Shown here in pieces: positions 23,317 through 34,414 of a DNA stretch of 64,000 nt. The position numbers were made by a program, and so were the translations under genes. This stretch comes from Armillaria gallica (taxonomy: Eukaryota; Basidiomycota; Agaricomycetes; Agaricales; Physalacriaceae). Location: positions 5,518,001 through 5,582,000 of the forward strand of contig JBANDB010000001.1 in assembly GCA_037576215.1 (NCBI GenBank), given 5' to 3'. The notes beneath the pieces are model-generated. The model was not told the origin of the DNA. It worked only from the letters and a program-made list of their open reading frames with translations, and did not search any database. Each line of letters opens with the position of its first letter. Position 1 is the stretch's first letter.

Positions 23317-23999
23317 CACCAAATATACATTGATTTTCCGCTGACGGTATCTATCGCCATCACCATTGGTGAGGGACCCTTGAGGCTCGGTCTCTCCACG
23401 TTTGAACCCACGCAAACCAAACCCAAACTCTAAGAAGGTGAACATAGTCGTCTGTTTACGATATTCCCTTGAACATACCACACACACTCACGACGATGTG
23501 CCATATTCCCTCGAATCTCATGATATCACAATCTTGTTAGATTCATCAGTTCTTGTTTATGTCGCCTAACTACACTACACAGCAACAATTGGCTCAAAGA
23601 CCTTCCAGCTACTATCGTCTTTGTAGCCAACCTTTTTGGTGGCCTCCTTACAAAAGATCCGGTCATCCTCATTCAATCTTGGTAATTCTCACATGGCTCC
23701 CTCGATCGTATACGCTCAAACTGGACAGTGCACGGATGCGACTCCACATTGTACACAGGACAACGTCTGGCCTGGACTCTCCTTACATTTTTTCCACCAT
23801 TCATAGGTACAGCCCGCACACGTAGTATGGCCACAGGGAATGTTCCTTCACATACAGACAGTCAGTCAGTCGTCCCAGATAGTGTAGAGAGCACGGTCGG
23901 ATACATACATTACTGCATCCCAAAGCAAGCAAAAGCACATGTTACACGTCAATTCGACCTCGACAGCACACCAGTCCTGAGTTTCTCATGAGTACCCTG
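23317..23999. other. no gene recognised
   Basis: Short plus-strand open frames at 23553-23991 without motifs. Nothing else seen. Confidence 0.3.
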
Positions 24000-24009
24000 T
24001 TCCCCCAGT

Positions 24010-24543
24010 CAACGCCAGAGCCTACTCACCCATCGTAAGGCTGCCCAAAGGTGCTCAGCCTGCGCAGTACTGTGCGCTGCGCGACCCAGAGCCTCACGAG
24101 AGGCGGTCTCTGCACGCCGGCACCCTTCACATACCTGGCAACATCCATCAGAGAAAGGACAGTATACCTGTAGCCCTATAATGCACCTGCTTCGAGTACT
24201 GCTCTTTGAGCGCAAGCTCATCCACCAAGTTGAGGACCTCACCAGCCAGGCGATGACGATCGGCTCAGACCGTAGAGAGCAACTGAGGGCAAACGAGATT
24301 GGTCAGCATACCTACAAGCAGTAGACCATGACGGCCCCGGACATACTTGGTTGTTGATGCTAGCAAAATCCTTGACCTCCTTCAGGAGAGCCTGGAGGTT
24401 GCCTGCTAAGTTTTGACCAGTCCCCTTCCCCACCTTCTCGACGAGCCGAGTAGTCACCTAAGCGAGCAAGGTTCAGTGACCTCCAACATAGATTAAACAG
24501 GTGAGATCGGCTTACCTCCTCTATTTTCACCGTGGAAGCCATG
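24010..24543 (-). CDS. small hypothetical coiled-coil protein
   Basis: Minus-strand reading begins 'MASTVKIEE' at 24543. An intron (starting gtaagc, near 24516) leads to 'VTTRLVEKVGKGTGQNLAGN' and 'LQALLKEVKDFASINNQ' (24457-24350). A further exon near 24235-24180 reads 'VLNLVDELALKEQYSKQVHY'. The heptad-like pattern suggests a coiled coil. It lies next to, and on the same strand as, the RING-like gene at 24950-26170. No function is assigned. Confidence 0.4.
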
Positions 24544-24949
24544 ATGATGTCTGAGCTGCAAGAAGTTCCTCAGTTTCGCACACCTTATAAGCATGCTCAT
24601 CTGGAAAGGTGAACATTGGGACCCGACGAAGCAATACCCCTGTGTGCGGTTCAGGTTGCGACCTTGTCGGCATTTCAACGGTTGGACATGGTACCCCACG
24701 CTTTGCCATGGCATACCACTGGTCAGGCACACCCGAACGTCACGACAATATCCTGTAGAGCAAATGGAAGGGTAAATGGTCCTGAACTCAGAGCGAGTTC
24801 ATTGGTAATTCGATCCTCACCAGCATGAAACATCTGATCTTATATCCAGGTTGCGCCACATCGATCATAGTGTTGAGATAGCCTGGCCATCACATCTGAT
24901 ACACCATTGAGCGACGACGCGAAGACTTCCAAAATACATTAATCCGGAG

Positions 24950-26170
24950 ATCCGTTGGAAGTAAGTAGACGACGAATATGATTCAGACTTTTCACGATTG
25001 GGGTAAGGAAGCATCAAGTGTACGGACGGAGCCATTGATAATCGAACACCAAGCAAAGCTCCTTACTATTCTCCAACCTACACCAACATTGCAGACTCCT
25101 CCTCTTCACGGAAGAACTCTGTCAACACCTTGTCACTCATCACAAACTTTCCATGTCCCGCTGAAGGAGACTGGAGGCTCGTGACAGCCGTAGCCACTGT
25201 GCTCAGGATGGGCAGGGGTTTGGGATGTTCTGTCACCCGGCCGTGGCAAACAGGGCAAGTCCACTCCGAAGTCGTAGCAGGATGAAAGAGAAACCGGTCG
25301 AAACGTGGTTTGTCCTTTTGTTGAGAGAGGGCTTTGTGTGCACAAGCAACGCATACGACGTCTCCGCAGTCAACAAATCTGACAAGAGTTTAGCTCAGAA
25401 TGCAATGCACTACGGTAATGAGTAACGTACATCACAGCAGCCCACATGAGGGTGCGACACATCTTACACTTGCCAGCATCGGCGAGTCCTGCCAAGCCCT
25501 GAGGAACGATAGGTCAGGACAGAGCCATGGATAGCAAATGGTGGCGCTTCACCTCGCGGTACTCAGCATGCTCTGGTCCTAAATCATCGTCCACATCTTT
25601 CCGAATGGCTCGAGCGAGTCAATCCTTGACGTCGTCTAATGCTCCCTGTAACTGAGCAATGCGTACCAACGCAGCCTGTCGGTTCTCCTCCAACTAGCCA
25701 TGCAAAAGATCAGCCTACGCAAGCACCCCCTGCGCGTACAATAGAAAAGGGACATACCTCATTAGACCGGTGATGAGCCTGCACGAGATCATTGTTGAGC
25801 TCCTCATGCTCCCCTGCCCATACGATCTCGAGCAAGCGGATTTTCTCCAAAACATCGACCGGCTCGCTGCTCACGGTGGTCACGGCTGAGGATGCTACGT
25901 TGAGTTGGATGTCACTGTGTTGGGCGACGTGTGGAGCTATGGTGATGGACGGACCAATACATGCGTAGTCGAGGAGGTCAGGAGAGTAAGCCATAGTCAT
26001 GGTAGGGAACAACTTGTCGCATCGTCCCCTTCGAGTGGAATTTCCTGGTCCAGCTGGATGCCTGGATGCTATCCCAACTTGGGCGAGATGGTCCTTCAGG
26101 GTGCTGATTTGTATGGAGACGAGGGGGAGCCGCTGACAATGTCCAAGCGGTGTAGGCTGGTGACATGACT
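24950..26170 (-). CDS. coiled-coil RING-like protein, minus strand
   Basis: The minus-strand N-terminal part (26170-25750) includes 'SSAVTTVSSEPVDVLEKIRL' and 'EELNNDLVQAHHRSNE'. An exon near 25690-25560 reads 'EENRQAALVRIAQLQGALDD'. The C-terminal exons (25500-25130) contain C-K-M-C (KCKMCRTLMWAAV), then after an intron VDCGDVVCVACAH, then WTCPVCHGRVTEHPKPLP. Three Cys pairs with the spacing C-x2-C ... C-x4-C-x2-C ... C-x2-C look like a RING-type zinc finger lacking the central histidine. The organisation (coiled coil, then Cys-rich end) parallels the plus-strand gene at 20880-22100, so the two are probably related. An E3 ligase role is inference. Confidence 0.55.
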
Positions 26171-26570
26171 GTCCAGCCCAGGGTCGCCCATCACGACGTG
26201 GAGGAGACAAATGTGGAGACTCAACTTCATTTCATCTGTTGAACCATGTTTGGCAATTGAATGTGATGACATCATCGGACTGACTCAGATTGTCAGTAAG
26301 AAAATATTAAGTAAATATTCTAATTGAATTTATTGTAAGAGATTCCCCTGCTGTTCAAGGGTATTATTCATATTCATGCAACCGTATCAAAGTTGGAGCG
26401 AGCGTCTTCAAAAGACCGCTCACTTCAGGCTTGGAGAGGAAATGATCAGTGAGATCGGGCACATTGTTTGTCGTAGTCAATCCACACCCTTCTGAATGTA
26501 TAGGAACCTGCTCTAGGATACCGTTGGATGGTGTCTGTACTTCGCAGTCTCGTAAGCCTGTCTGAGTCTC
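26171..26570. other. no gene recognised
   Basis: A/T-rich in part (26280-26360), with short frames only. Confidence 0.3.
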
Positions 26571-26576
26571 AGTCAG

Positions 26577-27000
26577 CTACATTATGCCCACGGACAAATG
26601 ACCACCCACCTCTCCTTGGTCAAATGTAGTCATCGGACCGGAAACTCTTGGAGAGTCGTACATGCCCAGGTTGTTCTTCCCTTTGGAGCGTAACTCAACC
26701 AACGGCTTTGCTGTCCCGTTGTCTGCCTGCACCTCCGGTACCCACTGCACTTTGCATACCCAGTCGAAGAGATCGTGGGAGGTTGCCTCGTATACCACCC
26801 TCCATTCACCTTGTGACTGTGAGATGTGGTGGGGTCAGAGGAGAAATGGCTACCTGACACATACCAACCCTGCCCAATTTTTGATTGAATCTGTCTTGTG
26901 CTTCCTTGGCCGCTCATTCTTTCTCCGCGAGTAGCAACTCTTCCCAATCGGAATCACAGTACGGATCAAAGACACCCTCAACTGCAATCAAAAGTCATCA
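26577..27000 (-). pseudogene. hypothetical protein with one in-frame stop
   Basis: Minus-strand reading 'VFDPYCDSDWEELLLAEKE', then TGA (26914-26916), continues in frame as 'AAKEAQDRFNQKLGRVG'. An intron leads to 'GEWRVVYEATSHDLFDWVCK' and 'VQWVPEVQADNGTAKPLVEL' (to 26577). The repeated Lys/Glu/Ala run on both sides of the stop shows one helix has been cut. CGA-to-TGA would explain it. Family unknown. Confidence 0.45.
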
Positions 27001-27239
27001 GGCAAGAGTCCAGGAGACAAAAGTGAGGGTGCGCACCTTTCATGGTGGTGTGTACAGTCAATGTTGAACCAGATCCAATTGGACGATCAGGCAACACGTG
27101 CGACGCGCAACTGAGTGCAAGTCATGTGTTTGCAATCGCAGATAGGTCCCGCGGAATAGGGCTGGTTGCTTGCCGATATCACGGCAAGTCCTCGAATCCA
27201 ATTTAGAAGCTCCCTCGGATTTCCCCGTGGCTGTTGTCT

Positions 27240-28521
27240 TACTCTACTAATTGCTCGTTCACGTATATGTTATAGCATGTCAGGAATGACCGTCTCACCC
27301 TGGTTGGACAAATGTTGCCAGGCTGTGTGCCTCTCGTCGATTTCATGTGTCGGAATGGACCTCGGTCCTGGTTGAACTTGTGCCACGTTGAAAAATCTTC
27401 CTTCCTAGCGTCCTCAGTATGGTTCTGCCTGAGTTACCCTACGACAACGTCGCTCGAGTTATGGGTATATCTACCCTGGAAACGTCTGACCTAGGGAGCT
27501 GTTCCACCGTCTCGTGGTCATGGTACTCCGCCAGTATGCGACAGCAGCTCCGATCTATCACACTGAGCCAGGCCTGGGACTGCACATACTGGTCGGACTA
27601 CCTGGAGAGGCGCAGCGTTTTCACTGGTTGCATCTGAGAGATGCACATTTGTGGTCAAAACATGCAGATATCGTCATTTCTGCTCAACGACGTCCTCGCG
27701 ATGTGTCCAAACCTGGAGATCCTGCTCGCCATGCAAGTCGATCTCGCCCGTTTGCAAAGGCCCATCAATTTCCAACGTCCCATCGAGATCAGACTTCGCC
27801 AATGCAGATTCTGCAGCTGGGGAGCCACCACACTGTTGGGGTATTCTGACATCACCAGTCTCGTTGTGGTTCAACCTTTGTTTCTCAAGCACAATGTGCA
27901 CGTACCTGTTTGGTATGGACCACCTTGATTCGTGCCGACAATCACCATCACCAGGACATCCTTCTCAGACATAGTTCAATTATTCCGCTGCCTTCCGCTG
28001 TACTTGTTGGTGTTTGAGAGAGTAGAAATGGATTTGATACCGGGAGAACCGGGGCCTCCGCCAAGTATGCGCGTCGTCTTACCTTGCTTGGGCCCTGTGG
28101 TGAGATGGCTGTTAGTGCATACCGTCGGTGAGCAGTCCCAGAGTGTCCCCCAATGTGTGAGTCTGAATGTGTTGCAGATATGCGATTCCCACCACTTGCT
28201 ATGTTCTTTGACCTCTCGAGGCTGATGTCACTCCAGTCATTCATATACATGTCAGGTGATCTCTTCCCAATGTCTGCGTGGCACATGGTGCGGTCCATTC
28301 CCAGGGATGCACCCCTCCATCGCGTCACTCTAGCCGCCGCCACTTTTATTGATGCCAGTTGGAGTCGGGTGCCCACATCTCTCGTTGGGTTCAGGCGGAC
28401 CATCGAGACATGCATCATCTATGGTTGCCTTCCACCGAACCGAGATGGCGTTAACTCGTCGCCATTCATCACCATCACCTATACAACATTTGGGACGGTG
28501 TCGGTGTTGCAATACCTGTAA
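27240..28521 (+). CDS. possible F-box/LRR-type protein (fragmented)
   Basis: Leucine-rich readings appear on the plus strand in successive frames. 'VLAMCPNLEILLAMQVDLAR' and 'YSDITSLVVVQPLFLKHN' lie in the 27641-27928 frame. 'IVQLFRCLPLYLLVFERVEM' is near 27970-28030. 'MFFDLSRLMSLQSFIYMSGD' and 'RVTLAAATFIDASWSRVPTS' lie in the 28153-28521 frame. The 'CPNLEIL' and 'FDLSRLMSLQSF' spacing resembles the leucine-rich C-termini of basidiomycete F-box proteins. I cannot see a clear F-box at the N-terminus, and the frame changes may be introns or decay. Confidence 0.35.
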
Positions 28522-28559
28522 GCGAGTTGCTATAGTAGTCTGTCCCGGCACTAACGTGT

Positions 28560-30383
28560 CATGTCAATTTAGTCAGAGGGTCTCGTCCTGGTAGGTAGCA
28601 CGCTGGCGCTCACCCAAGAATGGTCAACGGGAATGGGTGGTCTGTCAAATGCAAAGTCATACGGTTAGACTACACTTTTACCCCATATCTTGAACAATCG
28701 TAGTTCTAATTTTAAAGACAACCGTGCCAAACATGGTCATATTCTAAACTTTGTGGCCAAGTTAGTTCTCTTTGAAGTTGTGATTTGATCTCTTGAACTC
28801 AGTGTTAAACGTTCCATATAGTGTTGGATACTGGTAATCACATTGGAACACATTTACATTTACATTTGAGTGTCTAGACGGGTGCTTAGGCGACATTGCT
28901 GCCACCCCTTTCCTCAATCGGAGAGACGACGGATCAGTAGGGGAAGATTCACCTTATGTCACGAGAAAGAAGGACGAAGTACTATAGCTACGAACTAATG
29001 GAGAGCATCCCCCATTGGGATAAGTTGACGTGTATTTGGCCAGACATGTGCAAAGAGCTCTTATCATTAGACTCCTGGCCCTAAGTATTGACCTTACTCT
29101 TACTGGCGCATATTCCAACGTGCCCACTTAAAGCACAGCCCTCGACAAAATGCTGGGCTACGATGAGTTCGAAAAAACTTTGTACAGGTGAGTACACAAA
29201 ACAGGAACACTTTACATGTAGACGCTGATTGAGATGTTAGAGAAACACTCATTTGCGCTATCGTGCATTCAGAAGCTCCTTGGGTTCGATGCCTGGTTAG
29301 GAAACCTTTCCAGATCATGGTGTATACCACTGTGCAAAGATTTGCAGACATTCCGGATGTGGTGCGGGGAGCAGCAGGAGAGATGAGGGAGAGGGCGACA
29401 TCGAGGGTTTGGGTTAATGTCGAGGTGGATATCGAGGAGTGGGCGGAGACCGACACCGACGATCAGGAGGGATCTTGAACAATCTACTATTGTCCTGCCA
29501 CGGGGGCTTTTTTGGGAACAGGTTCAGATCTCAGGGGGTTATCAAAATTGTATTGTGTAGCTGATTCAATCAATTAACTCTCTGGCGAGATGATCCAAAG
29601 AACAAGGGAAGCTGAAACATCTGGCAGTCTGGCATCGTGGACAGCCTTTTGAGCAGCAAGAACAAACAAAGGGTAGCCACATGGCACTCCCTTCTTCGTC
29701 TTCAACTGGTCAGCCATGGGCGGTAATGTCAACCGTGGGCTGTAGATTGTGTAGACTCGACAGTAATGTTGGGGATTAACTTGAGTGGCTTGGACACATC
29801 GTCGGCTGACTCACAGGAGCAATGCTCCTGCATTATGAACTGAATTTGCGAATGTTCCACCGAAATGAACGACTGACCTTCCACGCAGCGTGGTGGAGTA
29901 AATGGTGCCTGTTTTCGATTCAAATGGCCTTCAATCATATCAATCATACCTTTCCAGCAGGATGTGCGATGGCGATGAGGCGTTCCTGGCACTGATGTAT
30001 GAGCAGAGGAAACGGGGGACATACAAGTTAATTCAGGCACTTAGGTATGAAATTACGACCATTCCGCGCCAGGGAAACTTGATGAATAGTGTGGTATTTG
30101 CAGAGACGGCCATGCACTCCCGTGGCAAAGCGTGGCTCGCAGTGTCATGCCATGGCATGTCGCATTCAAACTGGATCAGAGATATCGTATCGCCCCCTTT
30201 TCAGACATCTGTGGAATAAGAGGCAGATCCCACTGCTGGGCACACCCAATAATGTCCTTTCTTCCCTCCGGGACTGTGAGTGCTAGAGGTCGCACACTGA
30301 GACCGAGTGAGCAATGGACAGAACGAGGTATGATCCCACATGCACAGCTCGAGTCGTAGCTCAAGAATGTTTGTTGCGCAGAC
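28560..30383. other. mostly non-coding; two short open frames of unknown status
   Basis: 28560-29250 shows nothing recognisable. A plus frame at 29263-29478 ends in an acidic 'VEVDIEEWAETDTDDQEGS' and could be a last exon. A plus frame at 29902-30219 reads 'ALMYEQRKRGTYKLIQALRY' without known motif. 30110-30165 contains short copies of the CCATGG/CCGTGG-type repeat. Confidence 0.3.
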
Positions 30384-32090
30384 ATGGAGACCGCATTGAT
30401 AGGGAGTGATCCTCCAAGCTCGGAATATCAATATGAGCCTGAGGAGAGCGAGGTATTCGATTCAGACGAAGAGGTCCTGGCGCCTGATTCTGACCCGCCT
30501 GTAATGGATGGCATGGAGGTTGATGCGGACTTGGCCACGGAGGGTGGACCGATCGATGCTGGCCTTGGTGACGAGAGCACGTTAGGCGACAGTGAGTCTT
30601 TTTACCTGCACATTTTGGAGGATATGACTGACGGACGGCAAAAAGGCGATCTGGACAATTTGATGGCCGGTCTGAGTGGTCGTACCCAAGAGTCTCGCCA
30701 GCCTGCTGCCAAAATGGGGAGCACAGGGGTGGATGCACCTGTGGAGCTTCCAGATGACATCAACAGAGGTCCAAACAATGAGCAGGTGATTCCCTCGCCG
30801 GCAGGCAACAGTCGCTCCTCCCAGGCCACGTCAACCGACTTCGCCTCGCTGATGGCTGCCCTGGCCAGAGATATGGACATGGACGATTCGGTCTCTCCGA
30901 GGATGCATCCTAGGACGCCGACCAACTACGGTGCGCTTCTGGTTTTGGGATTGGTTTTTTCTGTCAAAATGCTTACACGACACTATTAGTATCTCCGAGT
31001 CGGAGGATCACCAACGGGCAGGTTGAGCGTATGTATGCCTTGGAAAATGAATACAGGGTGCGTCTGCAGGAGGGGCTTGAGGGTATGCAAGTGGATCAAT
31101 TCTCTCACTTGATCATGCACGGAGATTCAAGCGTTCGCGCCCCCAGCCCCCCCGTGTCAGGCAACCACAGCGACATGGATGTGGGTGACTGGGATAGCTT
31201 GTGTCGGGGGCTGGCAGCGTCACCTGTGCCCGGTTCACCACTGTTCTTCAGGAGTTCGTCGCCTACTACAGTCCGTACCCACTCCGCGTCCCCGGAAATG
31301 TTAGATAGTCCGGACAGAATGAGGTCTCGGTAAGAGTGACACGTTCGTACCCTCTCAGTATGAACTCAACCTGTGGGGCCCACAGGATATCTGCCATCAC
31401 AATATTTGTGAGCTATCGGTCCATTGATGGGAGGGGTGGTGTGCACGTGGAGCGTGGAATTCAAGTCGAGCTGCCGGAAAATGGCCAAACGCTGCCCTTC
31501 AGTGAGTGGTGTTTATGTCATCAGTCTCAATATTGAATACTGAGCTATCCCCACCATAGGTGTACTGCTGAACCAATGCCGTGAGGAGGGAAACCGAACG
31601 GGGCAGTTGGTGGAACGCCTCCTCCGTGGGACTACGGTATTCTATGTAGGGATGAACATCAAGCCTGTCCCTCTCGAGGACGTCCTAGCGACCCCGGCTT
31701 CTCAGATTGCCTACCAAGAGGTTGGCATACTGACACGTGTGATCAGCGAGGCTGAAAACTTTATACCGGTGGCTCCATGCATGGAGTGTGAGGAGAAGGA
31801 GACGATCTCTGCGGTGGCCACGAGCACAGGTGATGTCGAACTGTGTTACGTCTTATACCTGTCACCAGAAGAGGTATGTGCTCGACAGTGTGTCGATCCA
31901 GTGTTCTTAACTGACTATGACCCTCAGGAAGCAGATATCACTGCCCGCACTGCTGACGAGGGACGAGCGGTATCAGTAACGCCCAGTGGCATTCAGGTCA
32001 TGTGTCCAGCACGTCTGGTGAGTGTGTGAATGGTCTCAAAGTTCGATGGCTAATGCATTTCTAGATGGGACAGTTCGCCCATGTTGACGT
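30384..32090 (+). pseudogene. uncharacterised six-exon host gene, 5' part, split by the retrotransposon
   Basis: Start ATG at 30384. Exons are 30384-30930, 30990-31329, 31359-31501, 31560-31873, 31928-32017, and the start of exon 6 at 32065-32090. Every junction is GT..AG and all phases join. The product begins acidic and Ser/Pro-rich (ESEVFDSDEEVLAPDSDPP), with the possible helical stretch 'VERMYALENEYRVRLQEGLE'. It then passes into 'GGVHVERGIQVELPENGQTL' and 'GVLLNQCREEGNRTGQLVER'. I do not recognise a family. Exon 6 is interrupted after codon GAC plus GT at 32090. The remainder begins at 50763 with the base that completes the codon. There is no internal stop, unlike the neighbouring families, so the insertion may have been the inactivating event. 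Confidence 0.8.
32087..32090 (+). repeat. target site duplication ACGT, left
   Basis: ACGT directly before TGATGGACC (LTR start). The partner ACGT is at 50759-50762, directly after ...CTCATCA. Confidence 0.9.
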
Positions 32091-33779
32091 TGATGGACCT
32101 AAGACTTCCGTGGCAACGGCAACACCAACTCGGAATGAGATTGGTTAATTAACGTAGTAGCATGGCAATCAAGGCGATCGTGTGTGCGAGTGGTTCGGGG
32201 CACCTCCGTGCAGTAGAACAATTCCTCTATACGCAAGAATACACTGCGACTTTAAGTCTGCGAAGTAGTACTGCTTGGTAGTCGAGTACTAAATGCTATG
32301 GCTTCAAGCCGGTAGGGATCTCTCGAAATGAGAGAGAACGAAAATGGGTATGACGTGAATACCACGAATCCGTATGAGAAAACATGCTGCGAGACTAGAA
32401 AACGTCGCTGGGCGATAGTCTGAGCGGGGAGAACGATGGAAGATAGACTAAACGGTCTGCAATAGTCTGTGGGCGAGCGAAGCGATGAGAAAACGGCGTG
32501 GGGACTGCGAGTGGCGAAATAAACGTGGAACGAGGTGCGGAGGGTGGGCTGGCGAGAGAAAACGTGGAACTACGAAAACTGGTGGCGATACTGGTCCTAT
32601 ACGATGCGAGGGTGCTGAGTCGATGTCGAAACTTGTCTGGTACTGAAACGATCCTATCCTATGTCAAACTAACCTTCAAGTCCACTCGGGGGACTGATAC
32701 TATACGAAAACTGGCTGAAACTGATCCTAAGTCTGCTCTGAGACTACCCAAGTGGGCGACGATAATGATGGCGAAAGAGAAATGATAAAAACTCCAATGG
32801 TGCGAAAGTGAAACGATGATGGCCTATAAAAGATAACGTGGGCGAGGTATAGCGTGGCGATCACGTATTGGCACAGTATGAGCGTGCACCAATAGTGTTA
32901 AGAGCGAAGAGCGCGTAACGAAGGACTCTTCACAGTTAAAAACCGTGGAATAACTCTGGTGAGCTCAAGAGTCGACGTGCAATCGAGAATATGCTGGTGT
33001 AAACAATATATTGCCGTAGAACGGTGAATAAACGTTGTTTACTGGCGATAGACTAGTGCGAGACGATAATTGACGTAGTCTGGGGTCGACTAGAGATGAA
33101 CTGCCCCTGAACTACGTTTTCTAACTAGTTTTTATACTACAAGTACGAATTTATAAATAGAGTATATATGCGAGACTTAGTAAGGCCGTAAAGCCTTGGC
33201 TTTGTAAAAATCGTAGGTAACATATGGTCCTTGGTCTTCTAAAGTAACAGCAACTTGTCGACGTTGCCGCATATGGATGCGAACCGTATGGTTTTTGTTG
33301 AGCGATGCACGGATCGTTAGGTGCTGTTTAGCTGCGGATTACTGAGCGATAGTCGTCGTACTGAGGAATACGCGTGGGGCAACGTTTTCTTGAGGCCTTG
33401 GCGGAGTAACAGCCTTAGTAAACGCGGTCTGTAGTTGCCGTAGCTTTAATTATCGTAGCTGGGAGGGTACTCGAGTCAATCACATCATTTTCATTAAGTG
33501 ATCAATGAGCGCGTCAACTGGTGCTTCTGAGTGATGCGTCAATTCCGTATTGGGATGATTGTTGATCGAAGGTGCCTTGCCGTGATGAAGTACGGCAATT
33601 ATGATGCGTGGCAAGATGGGATGGATAACAAAGCGCGTAAGGAGTGGTTGCCGTAGGATGAAGGTGGTATCAATGTGCGTGCAATCATTGGTTTGCTGAA
33701 AGGCCGTTGAAGGGACAATAGCGTTAATTAGCGGGCTAAATCCGCGAATTCTGAGCGTACAGAGCCTGGAGGCTCATCA
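32091..33779 (-). repeat. LTR A (3' LTR of the retrotransposon)
   Basis: 1,689 bp, identical in length to the solo LTR at 48126-49814 and to the reassembled LTR B. Terminal TGATG/CATCA. In element orientation it directly follows the G-rich tract AGGGGGGA. Confidence 0.95.
32825..32832 (+). promoter_or_regulatory. possible plus-strand TATA box in the LTR
   Basis: TATAAAAG on the plus strand, pointing toward the antisense genes. It is conserved in LTR B at the position just before the nested insertion. Position alone does not show that it is used. Confidence 0.25.
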
Positions 33780-33795
33780 TCCCCCCTAAACTTTT
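33780..33795 (-). promoter_or_regulatory. polypurine tract
   Basis: On the minus strand AAAAGTTTAGGGGGGA abuts the TGATGAGCC start of the 3' LTR, the position where plus-strand DNA synthesis is primed in LTR retrotransposons. The same 16 bases recur at 37650-37665. Confidence 0.85.
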
Positions 33796-34245
33796 ATTAT
33801 GTTACTCGGGAACATAAGATCCATACATGAGTAACCGTTTTCCCATGAGAAGTCAGGGTTTTAGGCTCTGTTGCCAGGAGATAACGTGGTGGCTGTACGA
33901 TCTATCTGATATTGGTGATCGAATTGCTTTAGACGCGTCGGTGATCTAAAGATAGACACCGTTAATTGTTGTTCACAGGCACAGAAGTCGTCGTATGTCT
34001 TCTCGTTTCGTGATGGAATCTTCTGTGACGCGTGAAAGAGTGAAGAACTTTCTGTTGCCGCGTGACAAGTTGGACTTAGAGAAATTTTCCATTCATCTCT
34101 CTTCCTTTCTTACTTTCGCCTTTGCCCTCTCGTTCCCCTCTACTTGCACAATCGTCCTCTTTTCTCTTTTGCTCGCGCGTCCGTTGTCTTTTCCCACAAA
34201 GACGCTCTTCCTCCTGTACTTGGAGGTGAGTCCCCTTTTCTTGGA

Positions 34246-34325
34246 CACCGTTTGTTACACAGACGGATCCCTTTGACTTTGACGCGTGCTGACGACCTCC
34301 TTCGGTTTTACTGAAGGTGTTTCTA
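34246..34325 (+). repeat. 80-bp motif shared with 56931-57010
   Basis: The block CACCG...TGTTACACAGACGGATCC, then a small stem CCTTC...GAAGG, lies upstream of the antisense gene start at 34415. A clearly related block lies outside the element at 56931-57010, and a shorter one at 57027-57065. Confidence 0.6.
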
Positions 34326-34414
34326 GTGCCGTTTCCTTCGCTCTTCTCTCACTTCACCGGTGTTCAACGCTGGTGAGGTTATCCTCCGAACGTTTGACTC
34401 GTCGTCTCCGAACA

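Noticed and set aside
32498..32785. 95-codon open frame inside the LTR, also present in the solo LTR (49120-49407)
   Set aside because: It lies antisense to the element, has no known motif, and is frameshifted in LTR B. It is intact in two copies only because those copies are very similar.
33995..34276. Plus-strand open frame before antisense gene 1
   Set aside because: It does not join in frame to the exon at 34415 through a clear intron, and it lies in the stretch containing the 18-nt block and the shared 80-bp motif. It is more likely leader or promoter.
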